From Candidatus Kuenenia stuttgartensis (lineage in GTDB: Bacteria > Planctomycetota > UBA1135 > UBA2386), in contig CAMAUH010000320.1 in assembly GCA_945861365.1 (NCBI GenBank), forward strand, positions 1 through 5,343: 5,343 bases of DNA, written 5' to 3'. Shown here piece by piece: positions 1 through 5,343 of the stretch. How positions within the stretch are numbered: the first letter of the stretch is position 1; each line of letters opens with the position of its first letter. The position numbers and the translations under genes were made by a program. A model generated the notes under the pieces. The model did no database searches. It was not told the DNA's origin and saw nothing but the letters and a program-made list of their open reading frames with translations.

Positions 1-1074
1 CTCGTCCGCGAGTTCGGCGCGACGACGTCGGTGCCGAGTTCGCTGGTCTACGACCCCCAGAACGGCGATCGCGTATGGATGTCCGGCAGTGCTGCCGAGA
101 GCGTCGCCACGGCTGTCACGGACGCGGCGGGACGCGCAGCGCTATTGGCGGATGCCGATCTCGAAGGCTGTGCCCTGTGGCTGCGGCAGGACGAGGGTCC
201 CGTCCACATCGTCCGCGAGCTGCCGCAGCGGCTGCGTGGTGCGGAGCTTCGTGTGGAGATGGCCGCGTTCGGGCGCATCGAAGGGCACGTCGAACTGCGT
301 GGTCGTGGCCACGACACGGTGCGCATCGAGATCCCGCGCCTGCAGCGCGCGGGAGCCCAGGCGATCGCGGTCGCCTCCGATGGGACGTTCACGGTGCCGA
401 GCCTGCCGGTCGGTGCGCACACGATCGAACTCGCGTGGTACGGCGTCGGCGTGCACACGCTTGCTGCCCAGGCGGTGGAGGTGCGCGCCGCGGCGGTGAC
501 GAACCTGCGGTTCGATGTCGCGTCCATTCCGTTCGCTGCGGTGCGCGGCACGGTGCGCGCTGCCGTCGCGCTGTCGCCATCGCTCGCGATCGAGTGCTGG
601 CGCGTCACGGCGCCGGGCGATCTGCGGTGCATGGCTGTGCTGCCGGTCGCTGCGGACGGCTCCTTCACGGGCGCGGATCTGCTGCCGGGCAGCTATCGCC
701 TCGCGTTCCGCATCGGTGGGCGGGTGCAGATCGTTCCTACGCTGCTCGACGCGGGCTTCGAGGTCCGCGCGGGCGCGAACGAGCCGTGGCGGCTGCAGTG
801 GCTACCGCGAAGTCTGCGCGTGCGCCTGCAGCGACCGGATGGAACCACCGCGCGCGGGGAACGAGTGCTGCTGCGTTGCGATGGCGTCACGTGGCCGCAG
901 GTCCGCATGCTCGCCCCGCTGGTCGAGGACGAGCTCGTGCTGGACCCGGCGCCGCAGCTGCCGGTGGAGTTCCGGTCGTGGGTGGATGGCGCGCCGTGGA
1001 GTGCGCCGGTCAGCATGCCGACGGATCGTGAGAGCGCCGAGGCGACGGTCGTGCTGCCAGAAGGCAGGCGGTAG
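1..1074 (+). CDS. Carboxypeptidase-regulatory-like repeat protein, 3' part (5' end outside window)
   Basis: The reading frame is open from base 1 to a TAG at 1072-1074, giving 357 visible residues. A GTG at 31 is available, but the frame continues upstream of it without a stop, so the gene most likely starts outside the window. The visible part contains at least two similar beta-rich segments, at about residues 91-150 and 180-240. Each opens with a short strand like 'IEGHV' or 'VRGTV', then has 'DGTFTVPSLPVGAHTIELAW' or 'DGSFTGADLLPGSYRLAF'. This 'DGxF...LPxGxY/HxL' pattern is typical of carboxypeptidase-regulatory-like and related beta-sandwich folds, which usually sit in exported or surface proteins. 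A third, weaker segment starts near residue 270 ('LRVRLQRPDG'). I see no catalytic motif. An earlier part near residue 42 ('TDAAGRAAL') may be the end of another repeat. The gene is convergent with argS, 33 bases apart. A structural or binding role is an inference; the specific function is unknown. Confidence 0.75.
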   Translation, partial: LVREFGATTSVPSSLVYDPQNGDRVWMSGSAAESVATAVTDAAGRAALLADADLEGCALWLRQDEGPVHIVRELPQRLRGAELRVEMAAFGRIEGHVELRGRGHDTVRIEIPRLQRAGAQAIAVASDGTFTVPSLPVGAHTIELAWYGVGVHTLAAQAVEVRAAAVTNLRFDVASIPFAAVRGTVRAAVALSPSLAIECWRVTAPGDLRCMAVLPVAADGSFTGADLLPGSYRLAFRIGGRVQIVPTLLDAGFEVRAGANEPWRLQWLPRSLRVRLQRPDGTTARGERVLLRCDGVTWPQVRMLAPLVEDELVLDPAPQLPVEFRSWVDGAPWSAPVSMPTDRESAEATVVLPEGRR

Positions 1075-1107
1075 TCAGCAAGAGCCTCTGCGCGGCCCGC
1101 CCCTGAG

Positions 1108-2838
1108 CTACATCCGCTCCGGAGCCGGAATCCCGAGCAACCCCAACCCCGTCACCAGCAACCGCCGCGCGGCATCCACCAGCACCAGCCGCGCATCGCG
1201 CACCTTCGGTTCCGCACCCACCACGTAGTGGTCGCGCAGGTAGCTGTGGATCTCGCCGGCGAGCGCGATGACGTGGCCCGTCACGTGGCTCGGCTCGCTC
1301 TGTTCCGCCGCGCGCTGCACCGCGGTGCCGAAGTCCATCATCGTCAGCAGCACGCGTTCCGCGTCGGCGAGCAGCGACCAGTCGATCGCGTCGACGCTCG
1401 GCACCGGCACCTCGACCTTGCGCAGGATCGAGCTCAGGCGCGCGCACGCGAACTGCACGTACGGGCCGGTTTCGCCGTCGAAGTTGAGCATCGACTCCCA
1501 GTCGAACTTCACGTCCTTGATGCGCGAGTTCTTCAGGTCGTTGAACACGATCGCGCTGGTGCCGATCTGCTCGGCGACCTCGTCGGCGTTCGGCAGGTCC
1601 GGGTTCTTCTCGCGGATGATCGAGCGCACCTTGTTGACCGCTTCGTCGAGGATCTCGTCGAGGAACACCGCGTTGCCGCTGCGCGACGCGAACTTCTCCC
1701 ACTTGCCGTCCTCGGTCTTGCTCAGCACGAGGCCGAACGGCACGTGCTCGACCGCTTTGGCGATCGGCTCCTTCATCTTCGTCAGCACGCCCTTCAGCTG
1801 GTCGAAGTGCAGCTTCTGCTCGGCGCCGACCACGTAGAGGATGCGCGTCGGGTGGAACGTCGTCTCGCGGTAGAACGCCGCGGCGAGGTCGCGTGTGTGG
1901 TACAGCGTCGTGCCGTCGCTCTTGCGCAGCAGGCACGGCTCCTTGATGCCGAGTTCCTTCAGCCACACGACCTGCGCACCGTCGCTGTCCTCGAGCACGC
2001 CGGACGCCGTGACGCGCTGCATCGCGGCCTCCATCTTGTCCTCGAAGAACGATTCGCCGGTGACGTGGTCGAACGTGACGCCGAGCCGCGTGTACGGGCC
2101 CTGGAACGCCTTCAGCGATTCGTCGCGCAGCAGCCGCCACATGCGCCGTTCGACGTTGTCGGCGCCGCTCTCGAGCGCCTGGAAGTGCTTCGCCGCCTCG
2201 TCGTCGAGGGCGGGGTTCTGCTTCACCTCCTGCCCGTAGCGCTTGTAGAGGTCGAACATGTAGCGCATCGGCGAGCGGTGCAGTTCGGTCTCGTTCCCCC
2301 AGCGCATGTAGGCCGTCATCATCTTGGCGAACGGCATGCCCCAGTCGCCGAGGTGGTTGATGCCGTGCACGGTCGCACCCAGATGGCGATGGATGCGGCA
2401 CAGGGCGTTGCCGAGCACCGTGCTGCGCATGTGGCCGATGTGGAACGGCTTCGCGATGTTGGGCGAGCTGAAGTCGATGCAGACGACGTCGCCGTTGCCG
2501 GTGGCCTTGCCGTACGGCGCTTCGTTGCGCGCGATCGCGGTCAGCACGGCGCGCGCGAGCGCACTGCGGCGGAACTTGAAGTTGACGAACGGGCCGGCCG
2601 CGACCGCCGCCTCGACGACGTCGTCGGGCGTGATCTTCGCCGCGAGTTCGGCGGCGAGGGCCGGCGGCGCCTTGCCGGCGAGCTTCGCCAGCTGGAACGC
2701 GCCGAGCGCGACGTCGCCGTGGTCGCGGTTCTTCGGCGGATCGAGGCGAAGCAGCGGTTCGGCGGCGGTGCTTTCGATGCCGAGCTCGGTGGTGGCGGCG
2801 AGCAGGCGGGTGCTCAGATGGCTGTGCAGGTCGGTCAC
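1108..2838 (-). CDS. argS: Arginyl-tRNA synthetase (class I)
   Basis: Cytoplasmic enzyme that charges tRNA-Arg with arginine using ATP. From the GTG at 2838-2836 it has 576 residues, close to the usual bacterial length (about 550-590). An N-terminal Arg-tRNA-synthetase-type domain ('HGDVALGAFQLAK', 40-52) precedes the catalytic core. The core has the HIGH box at 133-136, preceded by 'SPNIAKPF' with Asn127 and Lys130. 'DGTTLYHTRDLAAA' (308-321) and 'VGAEQKLHFDQL' (337-348) follow. Asn127, Tyr313, Asp317 and Gln341 match the positions I recall as arginine contacts in yeast ArgRS. The KMSKS loop is degenerate ('KFASRSG', 382-388), which is common in this family. The C-terminal half is a DALR-type anticodon-binding domain with 'GETGPYVQFACAR' (455-467), ending 'LLGIPAPERM'. 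The frame is open upstream to about 3150, and an ATG at 2970-2968 would add 44 residues. I prefer the GTG because homologous sequence begins there and the added stretch looks non-coding; a weak GGAA lies 8 bases before it. It is transcribed alone, divergently from the copper/haem gene. Confidence 0.96.
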   Translation of the reverse strand: MTDLHSHLSTRLLAATTELGIESTAAEPLLRLDPPKNRDHGDVALGAFQLAKLAGKAPPALAAELAAKITPDDVVEAAVAAGPFVNFKFRRSALARAVLTAIARNEAPYGKATGNGDVVCIDFSSPNIAKPFHIGHMRSTVLGNALCRIHRHLGATVHGINHLGDWGMPFAKMMTAYMRWGNETELHRSPMRYMFDLYKRYGQEVKQNPALDDEAAKHFQALESGADNVERRMWRLLRDESLKAFQGPYTRLGVTFDHVTGESFFEDKMEAAMQRVTASGVLEDSDGAQVVWLKELGIKEPCLLRKSDGTTLYHTRDLAAAFYRETTFHPTRILYVVGAEQKLHFDQLKGVLTKMKEPIAKAVEHVPFGLVLSKTEDGKWEKFASRSGNAVFLDEILDEAVNKVRSIIREKNPDLPNADEVAEQIGTSAIVFNDLKNSRIKDVKFDWESMLNFDGETGPYVQFACARLSSILRKVEVPVPSVDAIDWSLLADAERVLLTMMDFGTAVQRAAEQSEPSHVTGHVIALAGEIHSYLRDHYVVGAEPKVRDARLVLVDAARRLLVTGLGLLGIPAPERM

Positions 2839-2875
2839 TGGGTCGGTTCCGTTCAGAAGGGCGAGCAGGATAGCG

Positions 2876-2897
2876 GCGAGGCGGGGAGAAGCCTCGC
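2876..2897. repeat. Perfect 7-bp inverted repeat with 8-base loop
   Basis: GCGAGGC at 2876-2882 is followed by an 8-base loop (GGGGAGAA) and by GCCTCGC at 2891-2897. The pairing is perfect, but it does not extend outward because the flanking bases are G and G. In the argS transcript it would form a hairpin in the leader, about 38 bases before the GTG. No T-tract follows on either strand, so it is not a classic intrinsic terminator. In such GC-rich DNA a stem of this size can arise by chance. An operator or leader hairpin is possible but not shown. Confidence 0.35.
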
Positions 2898-2950
2898 GCT
2901 TCGTCCTTCCCGCGTGGTCCGCATGCGCGATCGGAGCAGGCGACCGCGTT

Positions 2951-2967
2951 CCCGATGCGGGATCGGG
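2951..2967. repeat. 6-bp inverted repeat with 5-base loop
   Basis: CCCGAT at 2951-2956 pairs with ATCGGG at 2962-2967 across GCGGG. An alternative fold, TCCCG with CGGGA around an ATG loop (2950-2962), uses the same bases. It lies about 40 bases upstream of the preferred start of the copper/haem gene and next to an ATG usable in either direction (2968-2971). The palindrome could be an operator half-site pair, but it is short and may be chance. Confidence 0.25.
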
Positions 2968-3007
2968 CATGTGGCGTGGGTGGCTTGCGAGGCCTTTGGC
3001 TGCCACC

Positions 3008-4912
3008 ATGGTGAGCATGGTGTTCCCAGCGGCTGCTCCGCGAACCTCCGGCTGCGCGGTGCGTGCGCTGGTCCCGACCTGTGCGCGCGGGTTGGCCGCC
3101 AGCATCGTGTTCGCGACGGCGACTCTCGCGCAGACGCCAGCTGCACCCACCTACGCGAACGACATCGCGCCGCTGATCCATCGCGCCTGCGCCAACTGCC
3201 ACCGCCCCGGCCAGCCGGCGCCGTTTCCGCTGCTTACCTACGACGACGTCTTCAAGAAGCGCGCGCAGCTCGTCGAGGTCACGCAGCAGCGCCTGATGCC
3301 GCCGTGGCCGATCACGCACGGCGAGTTCCGCGGCGATCGCCGGCTGACCACCGCCGAGATCGAACTGCTGCAGCGCTGGGTCGACAGCGGCGCACCGCGC
3401 GGCGACGCGGCGCAGGAACCCGCGCCGCCGACGTTCGCGAGCGGTTGGCAGCTCGGCGAACCCGACCTCGTCGTGCGCATGCCGATCGCGCTGCCGGTGC
3501 CGGCGAGCGGTCCCGACCTCGTGCGCAACTTCGTGATCCCGATCCCGGTCGAGCGCCTGCGCTACGTCGATGCGGTGGAGATCCGGCCGGGCAACCGCGC
3601 CGTGCACCACGCCGTGCTCGGTGTCGATGGCGCGCGCACGTCGCGGCGGCTCGACGAAGCCGATCCGGAGCCGGGCTTCGCCAGCATGACGCTGGGCGGC
3701 GCCGTGCCGCCCGATGGCCACTTCCTCGGCTGGACGCCGGGCAAGAGCGTGCAGCGCGCGGCGGCTGGCACCGCGTGGCGCCTGCTGCCGGGCTGCGACT
3801 TCGTGCTGCAGCTGCACGTCGTGCCGACCGGCAAGGCGGAGACCGTGCAGGCCGAGATCGGCCTGTGGTTCACCGACGTGGCCACGACGACGACGTTCGT
3901 CGGCATCGCCATGTTCGACGACCGCATCGACATCGCGGCGGGTGAACGCGACCACGTGCAGCGCGACCACCTGGTGCTGCCGGTGCCGGTGACGTTGCAC
4001 GCGCTGTATCCGCACGCGCATCGCATCTGCCGCACGATGCGCGCCACCGCGACGCCGCCGAACGGCGCCGAACGCGTGCTGTTCGCGATCGAGCGCTGGG
4101 ACTTCGACTGGCAGGACGACTACGTCTGTCGCCAACCGATCGAGCTGCCCGCCGGCACGCGCATCGCGTTCGAGTACCACTTCGACAACAGCGAGCAGAA
4201 CCCCGACAACCCCAACCGCCCGCCGCAGCGCGTGCGCTTCGGCCAGGCCTCGGCCGACGAGATGGCGACGCTGACGCTGTCGGTGTCGCTGGCGCCGGGG
4301 CAGTCGCGGTTGCCGCTCGATCGCGGCATCGTCGATCGCGAGCTCGAGAAGGTGCCCGAGGCGTGGAACGTGTGGCTGCGCAAGGGCCGCATCGAGCGCG
4401 AACTCGGCAAGCACGACAGTGCGGCGATGGCGATCGCGCGGGCGCGCGAGCTGGCGCCGCAGCAGGTCGACGTGTGGCTCGAAGCGGCGCTGTTGGCGGA
4501 AACGCGCGGTCGGCTCGATGACGCGACCGTCGAGTACCGGCGCGTGCTCGAACGCGATGCCGGCAACGGTCTCGCCAGCCTGCAGCTCGGCAGCCTGATC
4601 GCGCGGCGCGGTGAACACGCGGCGGCGCTGGCGCACTTCGAGCGCGCGCTGGCGGCGATGCCGAACTCGCCGATCGCGCACAACAACGTCGCGACCGCGA
4701 ATTTCGCGCTCGATCGGCTCGATGTCGCCGAACGGCACTACCGGCGCGCGCTGGAGCTGGAGCCGGACTACTTCGGACCGTTGCTGAACCTCGGGCGCGT
4801 GCTGGTGCGGGCGGGGCGCGGTGGCGAGGCGAAGCCGCTCCTGCAGAAGGCGCTCGCGCTGCGACCCGGCGATGCCGCGGCGACGAACGAGCTGAACCGG
4901 CTGCCGCGCTGA
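3008..4912 (+). CDS. Exported haem c / copper type II monooxygenase-like protein with C-terminal TPRs
   Basis: From the ATG at 3008 this is a 634-residue protein. A signal peptide covers about residues 1-42, with hydrophobic core 'GLAASIVFATATLA' and likely cleavage at 'TLA/QTP', so it should be periplasmic. Next is a cytochrome c domain (about 48-135): haem-binding C61-A-N-C64-H65, a probable axial Met97 in 'LMPPW', and the family ending 'WVDSGAPRGD'. Residues about 150-430 resemble the PHM/DBM copper monooxygenase pair. His200-His201 ('VHHAVL') and His270 ('LQLHVVPTGK') match one copper site; His336 and His338 ('PHAH') and Met419 ('ADEMATL') match the other. 'FDNSEQNPDNPNRPP' (392-406) is typical of bacterial members. 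Cys341 and Cys374 could form a disulfide. Five 34-residue TPRs follow (453-622) and probably bind a partner. Related bacterial proteins are labelled ascorbate-dependent monooxygenase-like; the substrate cannot be read from sequence. The start is uncertain: ATG at 2969 or 3017 and GTG at 3059 are also in frame, and none has a good ribosome binding site. The chosen start gives a normal signal peptide. Confidence 0.9.
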   Translation: MVSMVFPAAAPRTSGCAVRALVPTCARGLAASIVFATATLAQTPAAPTYANDIAPLIHRACANCHRPGQPAPFPLLTYDDVFKKRAQLVEVTQQRLMPPWPITHGEFRGDRRLTTAEIELLQRWVDSGAPRGDAAQEPAPPTFASGWQLGEPDLVVRMPIALPVPASGPDLVRNFVIPIPVERLRYVDAVEIRPGNRAVHHAVLGVDGARTSRRLDEADPEPGFASMTLGGAVPPDGHFLGWTPGKSVQRAAAGTAWRLLPGCDFVLQLHVVPTGKAETVQAEIGLWFTDVATTTTFVGIAMFDDRIDIAAGERDHVQRDHLVLPVPVTLHALYPHAHRICRTMRATATPPNGAERVLFAIERWDFDWQDDYVCRQPIELPAGTRIAFEYHFDNSEQNPDNPNRPPQRVRFGQASADEMATLTLSVSLAPGQSRLPLDRGIVDRELEKVPEAWNVWLRKGRIERELGKHDSAAMAIARARELAPQQVDVWLEAALLAETRGRLDDATVEYRRVLERDAGNGLASLQLGSLIARRGEHAAALAHFERALAAMPNSPIAHNNVATANFALDRLDVAERHYRRALELEPDYFGPLLNLGRVLVRAGRGGEAKPLLQKALALRPGDAAATNELNRLPR

Positions 4913-4999
4913 GCGTTGTCCGGCTCATCCCGAGACGGCGCGGCGTCGGTGCCGGTTACCGCGAACGCGCACGCCGATAGACGCTGCCAGGAGTCCCTG
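4913..4999 (+). other. Short intergenic spacer
   Basis: This 87-base spacer follows the TGA of the copper/haem gene. It contains a weak nested inverted repeat: CGGCGT at 4941-4946 with ACGCCG at 4971-4976, and CGGT at 4947-4950 with ACCG at 4958-4961 inside. There is no T-tract, so I do not call a terminator. Read-through into the next gene is possible. Confidence 0.4.
4989..4993 (+). promoter_or_regulatory. Shine-Dalgarno sequence of the gene starting at 5000
   Basis: AGGAG lies six bases before the ATG at 5000. This is a near-ideal ribosome binding site and fixes the start of the downstream gene. It contrasts with argS and the copper/haem gene, which have weak or no such site. Confidence 0.8.
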
Positions 5000-5343
5000 A
5001 TGCGCACTGCCCATTCTCTCGTGTCGCTGTTGGCGCTGGCCGTCGCTGCTGCTGCGCAACAAGCCGTTGGTCATGCAGCACCGCCTGACGCGCTCGCCGC
5101 TGCCTGGCAGACGGCATTGGCGCAGGCGAAGACGCACAAGGCCCCCATCCTCGCGTTCGTGCTGCCGCCGGCGGAGGCGATGGCTGCGGAAGCGCCGGCG
5201 AAGCGCACCTGGGAGCGGGAGCAAGCCGTCGGCATCCTGCGGGCCTGTCGCGAGGAGGCTGCGCCAGCCAGCACCGCGCGTGAGCTGCTGCTGCGCCAGG
5301 TGCAGTTGCTGCGCGTCACCGAGCATCCGCCGGCTGTGTGGAT
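5000..5343 (+). CDS. Secreted protein of unknown function, 5' part (runs off right edge)
   Basis: The frame opens at the ATG at 5000 behind a clear AGGAG and stays open to the last base, giving 114 complete codons. The N-terminus is a typical signal peptide: Arg2, a hydrophobic run 'LVSLLALAVAAAA', and probable cleavage before Gln20. There is no lipobox cysteine. The mature start is alanine-rich, followed by 'AAAWQTALAQAKTHKAPILAF' (residues 34-54 approximately). This W...AL..AK..K.PIL.F arrangement recalls the first helix and strand of thioredoxin-like domains in secreted bacterial proteins. However, no CxxC is present in the visible part, and only one Cys occurs (about residue 80), so this is a weak suggestion. 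The remainder (about 70-105) is probably helical, with 'ELLLRQVQLLRV'. It follows the copper/haem gene in the same direction, 87 bases on, and both products appear exported, so co-expression is plausible. I do not recognise the family. Confidence 0.8.
   Translation, partial: MRTAHSLVSLLALAVAAAAQQAVGHAAPPDALAAAWQTALAQAKTHKAPILAFVLPPAEAMAAEAPAKRTWEREQAVGILRACREEAAPASTARELLLRQVQLLRVTEHPPAVW

Larger units (their letters stand above)
2839..3007. promoter_or_regulatory. Divergent intergenic region between argS and the copper/haem gene
   Basis: These 169 bases separate the two preferred start codons and should hold the promoters of both genes. The base composition is less regular than in the genes. 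No convincing -35/-10 pair is visible on either strand. The best -10-like hexamer for argS is TATCCT (minus strand, about 2873-2868), without a good -35. Two short inverted repeats lie inside and are listed separately. Neither start has a strong ribosome binding site, so leaderless or Shine-Dalgarno-independent initiation is possible. If the longer argS start at 2970 were used, this spacer would shrink to a few tens of bases. Confidence 0.5.

Noticed and set aside
1075..1107. A terminator between the convergent genes
   Set aside because: The 33-base gap has no stable hairpin and no T-tract on either strand.
2324..3007. A 228-residue N-terminal extension of the copper/haem protein
   Set aside because: This stretch is antisense to the argS coding sequence and would place a signal peptide in the middle of the protein. 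Starting at 3008 gives a normal exported protein.
3002..3016. A Kozak-like GCCACCATGG followed by TGAGC, resembling the start of a common reporter gene
   Set aside because: The match is only about 15 bases and the sequence then diverges into a bacterial signal peptide. It is coincidence, not vector contamination.
1228..3945. A long plus-strand open frame (about 900 codons) antisense to argS and overlapping the copper/haem gene
   Set aside because: The composition is low in complexity (Arg, Val, Glu, Ala, His) with no domain, and argS on the other strand is clearly the real gene. It is a GC-bias shadow.
1010..4738. A very long open frame on the minus strand (over 1200 codons) crossing argS and the copper/haem gene
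   Set aside because: The predicted product is extremely rich in Arg, Ala and His and has no recognisable domain. It runs across two well-supported genes in other frames. Long antisense frames are expected in DNA with such GC-rich third positions.
4913..4999. An intrinsic terminator after the copper/haem gene
   Set aside because: Only weak nested pairings are present and no T-run follows, so it cannot be supported.

Overview
The window is strongly GC-rich, with codon third positions that are mostly G or C. It has four protein genes, two of them cut by the window edges, and no RNA genes, insertion sequences or CRISPR repeats that I can see. The gene styles fit a GC-rich environmental bacterium. 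They include a secreted c-type cytochrome fused to a copper type II monooxygenase-like region and TPRs, and a protein built of repeated carboxypeptidase-regulatory-like beta-sandwich segments. Planctomycetota is my first guess; Acidobacteriota or Myxococcota are alternatives. The phylum is inferred from gene style only.

Layout: (1) bases 1-1074, plus strand, hold the 3' part of a gene for a repetitive beta-sandwich protein. (2) Bases 1108-2838, minus strand, hold a complete arginyl-tRNA synthetase gene (argS), convergent with the first gene across a 33-base gap. (3) Bases 2839-3007 form a divergent intergenic region with small inverted repeats. (4) Bases 3008-4912, plus strand, encode a predicted exported protein of 634 residues. 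It has a signal peptide, a CxxCH haem c domain, a PHM/DBM-like domain pair with all six expected copper ligands, and five consecutive 34-residue TPRs. (5) After an 87-base gap, a gene starts at 5000 with a good Shine-Dalgarno sequence. It encodes a protein with a signal peptide that runs off the right edge.

argS is a housekeeping gene and shows no functional link to its neighbours. The copper/haem protein and the gene after it point the same way, and both appear to be exported, so they may form a transcription unit acting in the periplasm. The copper/haem/TPR protein is the most interesting object here. Related bacterial proteins combining a haem c domain with an 'ascorbate-dependent monooxygenase' region exist, but to my knowledge their substrates are mostly unknown. 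I found no clearly new defence, mobile or RNA-based system in this window.
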